DNA from: Dysgonomonas sp. 216
Lineage (GTDB): Bacteria > Bacteroidota > Bacteroidia > Bacteroidales > Dysgonomonadaceae
NCBI RefSeq assembly: GCF_010501065.1
Contig: NZ_QVMM01000010.1
Location: 67,211 to 131,210 of the forward strand
Direction of reading: 5' to 3'
DNA length: 64,000 nucleotides
Shown here: piece by piece, positions 8,804 through 18,900 of the stretch
Numbering within the stretch: position 1 is the first letter of the stretch
Layout: every line of letters begins with the position of its first letter
The notes under the pieces: model-generated
What the model was told of the DNA's origin: nothing
What the model saw: only the letters and a program-made list of their open reading frames with translations
Database searches by the model: none
Translations under genes and position numbers: made by a program

Positions 8804-10042
8804 TTATTCGTAACGTATTGAATCGACAGGTTTCAGATTTGCTGCATTTTTTGCAGGCAGATATCCGAAACTTATACCCACAATTACCGAGAAGGCAAAA
8901 GCAATTAGTATAGAATATGCCCTGATGAAGGTACTTACATCTGTAAATAACGACACTGTAAGCGACAGGGTAACACCAAGCAATATTCCTATAATACCAC
9001 CCGTTATACTTATAGCAACGGCTTCGGTTACAAATTGGCTCATAATGTCCGATTTTCGTGCCCCGATAGCCCTACGGATACCTATTTCGCGTGTACGTTC
9101 CATTACTGTAGCCAACATAATATTCATAATCCCAATACCTCCCACAAGTAAAGATATAGCTGCGATTGCTCCAAGCAGAAAATTATATATTTGTCGTTCT
9201 TTTTCTTCTTGTTTAAGTAATTCGTACGGAATAACAATACTATAATCGCTATTATTGAAGTGATGCCTTTTTAATATTTCATCTATTATCTTCGACGCTT
9301 CTATCAACCGGTCCGAATTGTCGATCTGAATTGTTATCTGTTGTATTTCGCTGGTCAACATATTCTCCCGAGTAAAGCGGTTCAGAAAGGTTGACAGAGG
9401 AACATATACATCGGTATTCAAGTCTCTGGCAGCAAGCTCTCCAACAGTTTCGGTAAACAGGGTTTTAGATTCAAGTACCCCGATTACTTCCAGCCATTGA
9501 TCTTCTATTTTTATCATTTTACCTATCGGGTCTTCATTTTTGAAGAAATTGGCAGCTATGCCCGCCCCTAACACACATACTTTTAGCCGACCGTTATAAT
9601 GGGTTGAGTTGATAAAATCTCCCTTCTGAGGCTTATAATTCATCATGTGCAAAAAATCGGGCGTAATGCCTATAATTGTCGACTTTACCGATTTGTCTTC
9701 GTATTTTACATCTGTATTAATTTCGGCTTGCGATGCAATACGTTCTATTCCGGGAACAATGTCTTTAATAACTGTGGCATCGTTCATGGATAAGCCTTGC
9801 GAGAATTTGGCTCTGACTTCTTCCAGCTCCTCATCCGACAAGCTTTTTTCCCTAACGATAATGTTGTTCACTCCCAAATCCTGATATTTTGCTATGGCTT
9901 CGCGCTTCGCTCCTTCGCCGATAGAGAGCATAGTTATAACAGATGCTACCCCGAATATAATACCCAACATCGTAAGGAACGAGCGGAACTTATGATCGGC
10001 TAAGCCTCGAAGTGCTAAACGTATATTTTCTCCGTATTGCAT
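8804..10042 (-). CDS. MacB-like ABC transporter permease
   Basis: This 412-residue protein has the MacB/FtsX fold. It has one N-terminal membrane helix (about 18-42, LTMLGIIFGVASVITML), a large periplasmic core domain (about 45-275), and three C-terminal helices (near 285-310, 335-365 and 375-400). Signature stretches GGIGIMNIMLATVMERTREIG and RRAIGA, and the C-terminal P-V-D-S-I-RYE, are typical. It lacks a fused ATPase; that is the next gene. MacB-type pumps expel substrates from the periplasm through a TolC partner rather than across the inner membrane. The upstream adaptor gene ends 1 bp before this start, so they are tightly coupled. Confidence 0.93.
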   Translation of the reverse strand: MQYGENIRLALRGLADHKFRSFLTMLGIIFGVASVITMLSIGEGAKREAIAKYQDLGVNNIIVREKSLSDEELEEVRAKFSQGLSMNDATVIKDIVPGIERIASQAEINTDVKYEDKSVKSTIIGITPDFLHMMNYKPQKGDFINSTHYNGRLKVCVLGAGIAANFFKNEDPIGKMIKIEDQWLEVIGVLESKTLFTETVGELAARDLNTDVYVPLSTFLNRFTRENMLTSEIQQITIQIDNSDRLIEASKIIDEILKRHHFNNSDYSIVIPYELLKQEEKERQIYNFLLGAIAAISLLVGGIGIMNIMLATVMERTREIGIRRAIGARKSDIMSQFVTEAVAISITGGIIGILLGVTLSLTVSLFTDVSTFIRAYSILIAFAFSVIVGISFGYLPAKNAANLKPVDSIRYE

Positions 10043-10043
10043 A

Positions 10044-11051
10044 TTAATTATCTTCTAAAAATTCACAACTTACAGTCATACCCGGCTTTAGCCTTTCGTC
10101 AGGTTTGATTATTTTTACTTCAACATCGAAAACTTTTTGCTTCGATTTGTAATCTTTTAAATGACATAATTTACCAATATATGCAACTTCGCCGTCGAAT
10201 ACAAGTTTTGGCATGGCATCTAAACGTATTGCAACTTTCTGACCTGTTCTTATCTTAAGAAAATCGGTTTCATTTATCGATGTATTGACCTTCATGAATT
10301 TCAACTCGGGTACGTTACCCATGTTGTTCCCTTGATATATGTTGTCTCCAATTTTAACTAAGGAACCGCTTCGCCTGTTCCATTCAACCTGAAATACTCC
10401 GGATATAGGAGTCCTGATTGTTAAGTTAGGCAATATATTATAAGCATCTTTTATTTCAGTTTCGATTTGTTGAACTCTTATTTCCTGTATTTTCAGGTCG
10501 TTGGAATTTATTATTTTGCTTAATTCCATTTTGCGTTTTTCTTTTGCCAAAGTTATTTCAGCCTGTTTTAATTCCAGTTCTTTTATTTTTCGTAACCGTT
10601 CGGATTCGAACCGGGACGATTCCAGTTCTATCTTTTTAAGATTGAAAGTTGCTATCTCGTTTTTAATCTTCGATTCGGCTTCCTGTATTTTATTTTCCTG
10701 ATCGACGTATAGTTTCTCTAAGGTTGCAAGTTCGGTTTCGTGATTTGTTTCCCTCTCAATAATAAACCTTTTTATCTCGTTGGCGTCGAGTTGTATAATT
10801 GAATCGCCTGCGTTTACAATAGATCCATGTTCCAAAAGTCCTATAATTCTCATTTCGTACCAATACCTGCCAAACCGGGGTAAAACAAATGCACGGGAAT
10901 TTACTGCGGCCAATTCTCCTGTTTCGATTATGGTTTTTCCGCTCCGGCTTTTTTTGTCTTCATCGTCTGAACTTATAATGTTGCCACAAGAAGGAGTTAA
11001 CAGAATAAGTGGAAGAACATAAAGCAATTTATATAACCTATTCTTTTTCAT
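10044..11051 (-). CDS. HlyD/RND-type periplasmic adaptor lipoprotein (third adaptor of the operon)
   Basis: This 335-residue protein has a lipoprotein signal with lipobox TPSC at about residue 22. A barrel-sandwich half follows (about 55-90), then a long charged coiled coil (about 95-200, KIKELELKQAEITLAKEK), a second lipoyl-like half (LTIRTPISGVFQVEW) and a beta-barrel domain (LKPGMTVSCEF near the C-terminus). It is shorter than its two neighbours because it ends after the beta-barrel and lacks the membrane-proximal domain. It should link the MacB-like permease to the TolC-like channel. It lies 2 bp after the second adaptor. Confidence 0.88.
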   Translation of the reverse strand: MKKNRLYKLLYVLPLILLTPSCGNIISSDDEDKKSRSGKTIIETGELAAVNSRAFVLPRFGRYWYEMRIIGLLEHGSIVNAGDSIIQLDANEIKRFIIERETNHETELATLEKLYVDQENKIQEAESKIKNEIATFNLKKIELESSRFESERLRKIKELELKQAEITLAKEKRKMELSKIINSNDLKIQEIRVQQIETEIKDAYNILPNLTIRTPISGVFQVEWNRRSGSLVKIGDNIYQGNNMGNVPELKFMKVNTSINETDFLKIRTGQKVAIRLDAMPKLVFDGEVAYIGKLCHLKDYKSKQKVFDVEVKIIKPDERLKPGMTVSCEFLEDN

Positions 11052-11053
11052 AC

Positions 11054-12322
11054 TTATTCCTCCTTTGATGTTTCCGTTGTGGCGTTATCGTTTTCTTGTG
11101 CTTTTTCGGCAGCAAACGGGTTTACTAATGCTATATTGTCGTTTTCTTTCAGTCCTTCGGTAATTATTATATAATCCGAGTTGCTGTTTCCTGTTTTTAC
11201 TTCCACTTTATCATATCCACCCGATGTTTTTTTGTAAACATAATTTACATCGCCTTCTGTCTGAAGTGCATCTAATGGAATGTATAGCACATCGTCTATT
11301 TTATCGACAAGGAGCCTGCAACTCACTGTTAATCCAGGCAATAGATTTTTATGGGTTTCATTCAACAATATTTCGACGGGAAATATCTTTATTTTTGATG
11401 ATCCGTTTTTATTTACTGCTAAATTTGCTACAGAGGTAACCGTACCGGTAAAAACACTATCGGAGAATGCATCGGGTTTTATTTCAACCTTTAATCCCTT
11501 ACTTATTTTTGCTATATCAACCTCGTTTATTTTAACGGTTGCTTTCAGCTTCGATAAGTCGGGCAACTGTATTAATGGGAATCCAGACCAACATTGGTCG
11601 CCAATTTGAAATTTGTTGTTTGTACTCCAGTTTCTGCTGATAATGGCAATTCCGGGAGAGGGGGTTACAACCGACAATTTTTTTAAAGTTTCGAATGCGT
11701 CTTGCAACCTGTTCTGATCCTGTACTATCGACAGATTTTTTTGTTTAATTTCTTCTTTTTGTATTTTTACACGATTGTCTATCTGCTCCTTAGCTCTTTC
11801 CAAAGCAATATCGGCTTTTTCGAGGTTTAACTGTATCTCTCTCTTTTTTACATCCGACTCGTATACGGCCGACTCGAAACGTATTTTCGATATTTCCTGA
11901 GATATACGGGTCACTTCGTAGTCTGCTCTTAATTCTTCAAGATCGGATTGTTGTTGTGCTATTAGCTTCTCTAAGTCAGCCTTGTTTATTTCGAGCCTTT
12001 GTTCAGCCTCTACAATCGCTTTTTGTACTTCCGATGGATCGAAGACAATCAGTGTATCCCCGGCTTTTACTTCATGCCCGTCTTTTACAATTTCGGTAAT
12101 TTTCAGGCTTCCGTATCGCCACGAAATAGATGGAGAAGACAAGTTTATTGAGCTTACGGCTTCAATCTCACCTTCCTCGTGCATGTCTATATATAATGTA
12201 CCTTTTGTAACTTTTCCTATCGGTATTTGTTCTGTTTCTTTCTCTCCACACGCATAAAAAAATATGAATAGTAATGGCAATAAGCTGTACTTATGTATCT
12301 TTCTTTTATTAATTTTTTTCAT
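11054..12322 (-). CDS. HlyD/RND-type periplasmic adaptor lipoprotein (second adaptor)
   Basis: This 422-residue protein has a lipoprotein signal (lipobox FYAC at about residue 25), a barrel-sandwich hybrid domain (GEIEAVSSINLSSP; VVTPSPGIAIISRNW) and a coiled-coil hairpin (about 95-205). A beta-barrel domain (LLPGLTVSCRLLVD) and a C-terminal membrane-proximal domain (VKTGNSNSDYIIITEGLKEND) follow, then a disordered acidic tail. This is a full-length adaptor. The operon encodes three divergent adaptors, each a separate protein, which is unusual for a MacB-type pump. Confidence 0.9.
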   Translation of the reverse strand: MKKINKRKIHKYSLLPLLFIFFYACGEKETEQIPIGKVTKGTLYIDMHEEGEIEAVSSINLSSPSISWRYGSLKITEIVKDGHEVKAGDTLIVFDPSEVQKAIVEAEQRLEINKADLEKLIAQQQSDLEELRADYEVTRISQEISKIRFESAVYESDVKKREIQLNLEKADIALERAKEQIDNRVKIQKEEIKQKNLSIVQDQNRLQDAFETLKKLSVVTPSPGIAIISRNWSTNNKFQIGDQCWSGFPLIQLPDLSKLKATVKINEVDIAKISKGLKVEIKPDAFSDSVFTGTVTSVANLAVNKNGSSKIKIFPVEILLNETHKNLLPGLTVSCRLLVDKIDDVLYIPLDALQTEGDVNYVYKKTSGGYDKVEVKTGNSNSDYIIITEGLKENDNIALVNPFAAEKAQENDNATTETSKEE

Positions 12323-12342
12323 GATAAAAAATATGTGTGTTT

Positions 12343-13602
12343 CTATTTTTCTTCAACTTTATTTATTTGCTGTGTTGTAGAATCGGGTAATACAACCCTA
12401 TCCTTTATTAACGATGCGTCGGGCTTTATCAATGCAATTGCCTCGTCAGATTTTAGTCCCGATGTTATAACTGTTTCTTTCGACGATGATACACCTGTTA
12501 ATACTTGCCTCAATTGAAAACCATTGTCTTTTTTTACATATACTACCTTCATCGAGTCTACATCGAAAATTGAAATTTGAGGTATAACAATAGTATCTTC
12601 AAGCTGTTTCATTACTATACGACATTCTGCCGATATCCCGATTTCGGGAGTGACCAGTACACTATCAATAGATGCATCTATTTCGAAATACTTAATCTTC
12701 GAGTTCTGTTTTATAGGCTTTCCTACAGGGGCTTTTTTTGTTATTTTTCCCCAACCTTTGTTCTCAGGCATTGCATCGAATGTGTAGAATACACTATCTC
12801 CTACATTTATAAATTTAAAATCTTTCTCGGTTGCCTGTATTTTGGCTCTCATCTCGGTTAATTGAGGCAAAGTTATCAACGGCATATTACTCCAAACTAT
12901 ATCGCCGACCTGAATTTTGGTCCATGTAATAAAATGATATCCTTTTACTGCTAAGCCTTTCTTTGGAGCTTTGAGTGTTAAAGCATCTATTTGCTCCTTA
13001 GTTGTTTTTATCCTGTTTTTGAGCCTTTGAATACTTAATTCCAGCTTTTTCACTTCCGATTGTTGTATAACATTTAAGGCTTTGAGCTTTTTCTCGTGTT
13101 TTTGTTTATCAATCAAAACTTTCTCAAGCTCCAACTCTTTAATTTTTCTCTGATTCGGCGGAGCGTATTTAAGTTGAAGAGAATCGAGTTGTGCTATTAA
13201 AGTTTCGGCGTCGTTGCTTTTTACCTGAGCTTCAACCAATGCATATTGCATCTCTAAATCTGCAATGGTTTTGGTCAAATTAGCCTCTGCATTTTCTAAA
13301 TCGATAAGCAATTTATCATATTCGGTTTGTAATTCAGGCACTTCAATTTGACATACTATTTCGCCTTCTTCTACAAAACTTCCGTCTTCTACTATGTAAG
13401 TAACAGTACCTTCTATGTTTCGGGGGCATGCCATTGTTGTTGAATGAACAGGCTCAATAAGTCCTTCAATGGTAATAGCATCTTCAAAATCGGTGTACAC
13501 AACAGTCAACACCGGCACACTCTTGTCTTCGCTAAAAACACACGAAAAAACAAGCGGTATTATTAATGAAATTAAGGTTAGTTTTAGTAATATTTTCAGC
13601 AC
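12343..13602 (-). CDS. HlyD/RND-type periplasmic adaptor lipoprotein (first adaptor, operon start)
   Basis: This 419-residue protein has a lipoprotein signal (lipobox FSC at about residue 21), then a sandwich domain (EGLIEPVHSTTMACPRN; TLKAPKKGLAVKGYHF) and an extended coiled coil (about 95-205, KIKELELEKVLIDKQKHEKK). Beta-barrel and membrane-proximal domains end in VLTGVSSSKETVITSGLKSDE. It is the first gene of the efflux operon. A TATCTTTG element at 13698-13705 on the minus strand could be its -7 box. The three adaptors share order and motifs but little strict identity, so the duplication is old or they came from separate pumps. Confidence 0.9.
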   Translation of the reverse strand: MLKILLKLTLISLIIPLVFSCVFSEDKSVPVLTVVYTDFEDAITIEGLIEPVHSTTMACPRNIEGTVTYIVEDGSFVEEGEIVCQIEVPELQTEYDKLLIDLENAEANLTKTIADLEMQYALVEAQVKSNDAETLIAQLDSLQLKYAPPNQRKIKELELEKVLIDKQKHEKKLKALNVIQQSEVKKLELSIQRLKNRIKTTKEQIDALTLKAPKKGLAVKGYHFITWTKIQVGDIVWSNMPLITLPQLTEMRAKIQATEKDFKFINVGDSVFYTFDAMPENKGWGKITKKAPVGKPIKQNSKIKYFEIDASIDSVLVTPEIGISAECRIVMKQLEDTIVIPQISIFDVDSMKVVYVKKDNGFQLRQVLTGVSSSKETVITSGLKSDEAIALIKPDASLIKDRVVLPDSTTQQINKVEEK

Positions 13603-13951
13603 GAGACAAATTATTTTAGCGTGAAATTGGTTTTAAAATATCACTTCTTACTATATAAAGACTGAATATATCTCTTTTTGTTACTCGAACGAAAAAACAA
13701 AGATATTTTTTAACAAAAAATAAGTGTATAGACATACATTTTCGATAAAAAAAATATTTCACTTTATTATTATCCTACTTATGTCTTATGTCCGGAACTT
13801 TTCTTTCGAATATTATTACAAAATTTTAATTTATATTATGAAGAAAAAATTACGAACGTCATTCGGATTAATTGCGAAAATAAGGTTCAAATTTATCTAT
13901 ACAACAGGTAATATACAGCTATTGGTAAATAGTAGTTTGAATAATAAAAGA

Positions 13952-14197
13952 CTGTCAGGTTTTATCCGTTTTCAGATATTAAGTAACGGTAAAACAAAAA
14001 CAGAAAAAAACTGTCAGATGTGTCAGGTTTTTCAATTTTAGTCTTTTCGAAGAGTTCTCTACCATGAATAATTCTACATATATAGAATTATCATAATATA
14101 AAAAAAACGTTTTTATGCAATAAAAGCCTCCCCCCTACCCTGTGGAGATATACAAAGAGGCAAAAAACAATAAAAGCTGTCAGATATGTCAGGTTTT
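13952..14197. repeat. Three copies of a CTGTCAG(AT.TGTCAG)GTTTT repeat
   Basis: CTGTCAGATGTGTCAGGTTT at 14011-14030 and CTGTCAGATATGTCAGGTTT at 14177-14196 differ at one position. A shorter CTGTCAGGTTTT lies at 13952-13963. Each long copy contains TGTCAG twice, 9 bp apart. The core CTGTCAGAT also occurs at the right end of the IS481-type element at 33340-33348. They could be regulator half-sites or remnants of an element end. Confidence 0.55.
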
Positions 14198-14309
14198 GTA
14201 TAAAATGTATATTGTGAGCTTTATACACCACATCATATTCTACCGAAGTAGAATATCATACAACATAAAAACTTATGACTTATAGCCAACATCCTCCGGC
14301 TTTTGTTTA

Positions 14310-14317
14310 TATCTTTG
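14310..14317 (+). promoter_or_regulatory. Probable -7 element of rmuC
   Basis: TATCTTTG matches the TAnnTTTG core and lies 25 bp before the rmuC start. No good -33 element was found at the usual spacing. Confidence 0.45.
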
Positions 14318-14341
14318 CCTTGTATTAAAACTTAATAATAT

Positions 14342-15613
14342 ATGGAAATTGTATATATAATAGTAATAGTAGTTGTTGCGATGTTGGCTGTATATCTGGT
14401 ACAAAAGAATGGGAAACAACGGACAACCGAACTTAAATTAGAGATAGAGGAGCTTAAAACCGAAAGAGATGTATTGTTATCTCAACAAATAGAATCGGTA
14501 AAGGAGGTTGCTAATCTACAAGCTTCGATACAGGCAAAAGAAGATTTACTAAAAACTAAAAGTGAAGAGCTAACCAATATAAGAGAGCAATTAAATAAGG
14601 ATTTTCAGATTTTGGCTACTCAAATACTCGAAGAAAAAACCAGTCGGTTTACTGACACTAATAAAACGAACATGGAAACCATTCTTAAACCGTTGAATGA
14701 GAAACTGGCTGAATTCAAGACGAAGGTAGAGGAAACGTACGAAAAAGAATCGAAGCAAAGATTCTCGCTTGAAGAACGCATAAAAGAATTGGTTGCGCTA
14801 AATAGTCAGATAAGCGAAGATGCCAATAACCTGACAAAAGCCTTGAAAGGTAATAATAAGATACAAGGTAATTGGGGCGAGATGTTGCTCGAATCGATTC
14901 TGGAGAAGTCGGGTCTAAAAAAAGGCGAGGAATACTATGTACAGGATTTTTTGCGGGGAGAGAATGGCGAACGTCTTCAAAACGATCAGAATAAATATAT
15001 GCAGCCCGATGTTGTTGTTGTTTATCCGGGTGGACGAAAAATTATTATAGATTCGAAAGTTTCGCTTAATGCATATGTGAAGTATGTGGAGGAGGATAAT
15101 GAAGATGTGAGAATTGTTGCCGAAAAAGAACATATTATTTCGATAAAAAAGCATATCGACGAGTTAAGTCAGAAATCGTATCAGGATTATGTTGAATCGC
15201 TCGACTTTGTTATGATGTTTATCCCTAACGAACCGGCTTATATACTGGCAATGAAATTAGATTCTTCGATTTGGGACTATGCATATCGGAAACGAGTGTT
15301 GCTTATCAGCCCAACAAATCTTATTGCCTCGTTAAAAGTGGTTGCCGATTTGTGGAAACGCGAATATCAAAGCCGTAATGCACAGGAAATTGCTCGTCGT
15401 GGGGCTATGCTTTACGATAAATTTGCAGGTTTTGTTGAAGTGTTGGGCGATATAGGTCGAAACGTAGAGAGAACCCAGAAAAGTTACGACAAGGCCATGT
15501 TGCAACTTAAAGAAGGCAATGGTAATCTTTTAAGGCAGGCCGAGATGTTAAAAGAATTAGGAATTAAGCCTCAAAAAGAACTCCCAAACTCCGAAAACGA
15601 TAACAAAAGTTAA
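14342..15613 (+). CDS. rmuC: DNA recombination protein RmuC
   Basis: This 423-residue protein has one N-terminal membrane helix (about 3-20), a coiled coil (about 22-145) and the conserved RmuC domain (about 150-385). The domain shows GNWGEMLLESILEKSGL, a PDVVVVYPGGRKIIIDSK nuclease-fold core (D and the D-x-K pair are likely catalytic), and MFIPNEPAY. RmuC limits DNA inversions and other rearrangements in E. coli and belongs to the PD-(D/E)XK-like superfamily. Length and motifs match the family. A strong intrinsic terminator follows at 15717-15745, and the gene appears monocistronic. Confidence 0.95.
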   Translation: MEIVYIIVIVVVAMLAVYLVQKNGKQRTTELKLEIEELKTERDVLLSQQIESVKEVANLQASIQAKEDLLKTKSEELTNIREQLNKDFQILATQILEEKTSRFTDTNKTNMETILKPLNEKLAEFKTKVEETYEKESKQRFSLEERIKELVALNSQISEDANNLTKALKGNNKIQGNWGEMLLESILEKSGLKKGEEYYVQDFLRGENGERLQNDQNKYMQPDVVVVYPGGRKIIIDSKVSLNAYVKYVEEDNEDVRIVAEKEHIISIKKHIDELSQKSYQDYVESLDFVMMFIPNEPAYILAMKLDSSIWDYAYRKRVLLISPTNLIASLKVVADLWKREYQSRNAQEIARRGAMLYDKFAGFVEVLGDIGRNVERTQKSYDKAMLQLKEGNGNLLRQAEMLKELGIKPQKELPNSENDNKS

Positions 15614-15716
15614 TGGATCGAAAATAAAATAGGAAAACTATGTTTTGTAACATAAAATTCATTACATTTGTAATGTGTTTTTCATGGTATTAGATTTAAG
15701 GTTAACAATGAAGATT

Positions 15717-15745
15717 GGTTGTCGTGAGACAACCTTTTCTTTTTT
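15717..15745 (+). terminator. Intrinsic terminator of rmuC
   Basis: GGTTGTC-GTGA-GACAACC forms a perfect 7-bp stem with a tetraloop, followed by TTTTCTTTTTT. It lies about 100 bp beyond the rmuC stop. Confidence 0.88.
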
Positions 15746-15833
15746 ACAGCAATCACATCTTTATTAGCCACTTACCCATTTCATACTAATTTTATCTTTA
15801 TACAGTAGATAATGAACGTCGATATTCGGGCAG

Positions 15834-15868
15834 ATAAAAAAAGAAGACGATATTATATCGCCTTCTTT
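15834..15868 (-). terminator. Intrinsic terminator of carAB
   Basis: AAGAAG-A-CGAT pairs with ATCG-C-CTTCTT, and on the minus strand the hairpin is followed by a run of seven or more T. It lies 35 bp after the carB stop. Confidence 0.8.
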
Positions 15869-15902
15869 CAAAATATTTGTTTCTCAAAAACTGTTACCTC
15901 AA

Positions 15903-18900
15903 TTATTCGTATTCAGCCCAGTGTTTAATTTCAATATCTTCCACATCTTGTTTGCAGAATGCTTGAATAAATGCTGAAGCTAAGCGCGAATTTGTTAGTA
16001 ACGGAATATTAAAGTCTATTGAAGCACGGCGAACTTTATATCCGTTATCCAATTCGCTCGTTGTAAAGTTTTTCGGAATATTGATAACAAGATCAATTTG
16101 TTTTTCCTGAATCATTTCAACGGCATTTGGTTGTTTGTTGTCGCTTGGCCAGAATACTTGGGTTGCAGGCACTCCATTTTCTTCAAGGAATTTTTGCGAA
16201 CCTGCTGTTGCATATAGTTCGTATCCTTTACTATGTAGCAGGCGTGCAGCTTCCAATAATTCAACTTTTGATCTGGCTGGCCCTGTCGAGAATAATACAC
16301 GTTTTTTAGGAACTTTGTATCCGACAGAAAGCATCGACTTAAGCATAGCATCGTAAAAGTCGTTACCTATACATCCTACTTCACCAGTCGAAGCCATGTC
16401 TACCCCTAGTACAGGATCGGCTTTTTGAAGACGGGAGAACGAAAACTGAGATGCTTTGATTCCAACATAGTCAAGATCGAAAGCACTCTTATTTGGTTTC
16501 TCAACAGGAAGCCCAAGCATAACTTTAGTTGCCAGGTCGATAAAGTTGATTTTCAACACCTTCGAAACAAATGGAAACGAACGCGATGCACGCAGGTTAC
16601 ATTCTATAACTTTGATGTCGTTATTCTTGGCAAGGAACTGAATATTGAATGGTCCTGATATTTCGAGCTCTTTGGCAATTTTACGCGCTATCTTCTTCAC
16701 CCGGCGAACTGTTTCGATATACAACCGCTGTGCAGGGAATTGGATAGTTGCATCTCCGGAGTGAACTCCGGCAAACTCAACGTGTTCCGATATTGCATAC
16801 ATTATCATCTCGCCTTTATCAGCAACCGCATCAAGTTCTATTTCTTTTGCGTTCTCGATAAACTCAGACACTACTACCGGATGCTTTTTCGATACATCGG
16901 CAGCCAGTTGAAGGAAGTTTTCAAGTTCTTGCTCGTTCGAGCAAACATTCATCGCTGCACCCGAAAGCACATACGATGGACGTACCAGAACTGGATACCC
17001 AACTTCGTCAACAAAACCTTTAATATCGTTTAGCGAGCTTAGTTCTTTCCATCGTGGTTGGTCTACACCAATACGGTCAAGCATGCTGGAGAACTTATGA
17101 CGGTCTTCGGCATTATCGATTTTCTGAGCAGTAGTTCCCAGTATGTTTACTTTGGCTTCGTCAAGACGCACAGCTAAATTGTTAGGAATCTGTCCGCCAA
17201 CCGAAAGAATTACTCCGTGAGGGTTCTCAAGTTCGATAATATCCATTACCCGTTCGTATGTAAGCTCGTCGAAGTATAAGCGGTCGCACATATCGTAGTC
17301 GGTCGATACCGTTTCGGGGTTATAGTTTATCATAACCGAGCGGTAGCCCTCTTTACGTATGGTTTGCAAAGCATTTACCGAACACCAGTCGAATTCGACA
17401 GACGAACCGATACGGTAGGCTCCCGATCCGAGCACGATTACCGAACGGTGATCGCCCAAATATTTAACATCGTTGGTAGTACCGTTATAAGTTAAATACA
17501 GGTAGTTTGTTTGTGCCGGATATTCAGCAGCTAGTGTATCTATTTGTTTTACAACAGGAACTATACCGTTATTTTTACGAATGCGACGGATTTCCTGAGC
17601 GCATGCGTCGATAAGACTTGGCTCTTTACATATTATCTTCGATATCTGGAAGTCTGAGAATCCCATTTGTTTAGCCGAACGAAGAAGAGTCAAAGGCAAC
17701 GAGTTAACGTCGTCGTATTTGGCAAGTTCTTTCGAACAATTGAATATGTATTGCAGTTTGTACAGAAACCAGCGATCGATCATTGTTAAATCGTGTATCT
17801 GGTCTACTGTATATCCTTTTTCGAAAGCTTGTTCGATGCAAAATACACGCTTGTCGGTAGGGTTTTTCAGAGCTTCATCAAGATTGTCTATCTCTAAAGG
17901 TTTATTTGCTGTGAAACCGTGGACTCCAACGTTTATCATTCGTAGCCCTTTTTGCATAGCTTCTTCAAATGTACGTCCGATGGCCATAATTTCGCCCACC
18001 GATTTCATGCTTGAGCCAATCTCTTTAGATACTCCATGAAACTTACCTAAGTCCCAACGTGGTATTTTTACTACAATATAATCAAGAGCAGGCTCGAAGA
18101 ATGCGCATGTCGATTTGGTTACAGAGTTTTTCAACTCATACAATCCATAGCCAAGACCAAGCTTAGCAGCAACAAAAGCCAACGGATAACCTGTTGCTTT
18201 TGAAGCTAGAGCTGAAGAACGGCTCAAACGAGCATTAACTTCAATAACCCGATAGTCTTCCGATTGAGGGTCGAATGCATATTGTACATTACATTCGCCT
18301 ACAATACCAATGTGTTTTACAATGCGGATAGCCAGTTCGCGAAGCTTGTTGACTTCCGAGTTTGTAAGGGTTTGCGATGGAGCAACAACTATACTTTCGC
18401 CGGTGTGTATACCTAGCGGGTCGAAGTTCTCCATATTACAAACTGTTATACAGTTTCCGTATTTGTCTCTTACTACTTCGTATTCAATTTCTTTCCAACC
18501 TTTCAGCGACTTCTCAATCAATAACTGAGAAGAATAGGCTAGGGCTTTTTCGGCAAGTGCTCGCAACTCTTGTTCGTTATCGCAAAAACCCGAACCAAGT
18601 CCACCCAAGGCATAAGCAGCCCTTACAATAATAGGATAACCAAGTTCGGCTGCAGCTTTAACTGCATCTTCAATCGAACCTACAGCTGTGCTTTTTATGG
18701 TTTTTACATCTATCTCATCAAGTTTCTTAACAAACAACTCCCTATCTTCGGTATCGATAATAGCTTGTACAGGTGTACCTAGTACACGCACATTGTATTT
18801 ATCAAGTATACCCGCTTCGAACAATTGCACACCACAGTTAAGAGCAGTTTGTCCTCCAAATGCAAGAAGTATTCCATCGGGCTTTTCCTTTTTAATTACT

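Larger units (their letters stand above)
13603..14341. other. 739-bp intergenic region with TGTCAG repeats, no convincing gene
   Basis: This AT-rich stretch separates the divergent efflux operon and rmuC. It holds a possible -7 element for the efflux operon (minus strand, 13698-13705) and one for rmuC (14310-14317). It also holds three related TGTCAG-containing repeats and a GCCTC/GAGGC hairpin at about 14128-14160. A 105-codon plus-strand open frame at 13724-14041 has low-complexity, AT-driven composition and no recognisable domain, so I do not call it. Confidence 0.6.

Noticed and set aside
13724..14041. A 105-codon plus-strand open frame upstream of rmuC, considered as a possible secreted peptide substrate for the efflux operon
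   Set aside because: Composition is driven by AT-rich DNA, there is no leader or double-glycine motif, and the TGTCAG repeats run through it. It looks non-coding.
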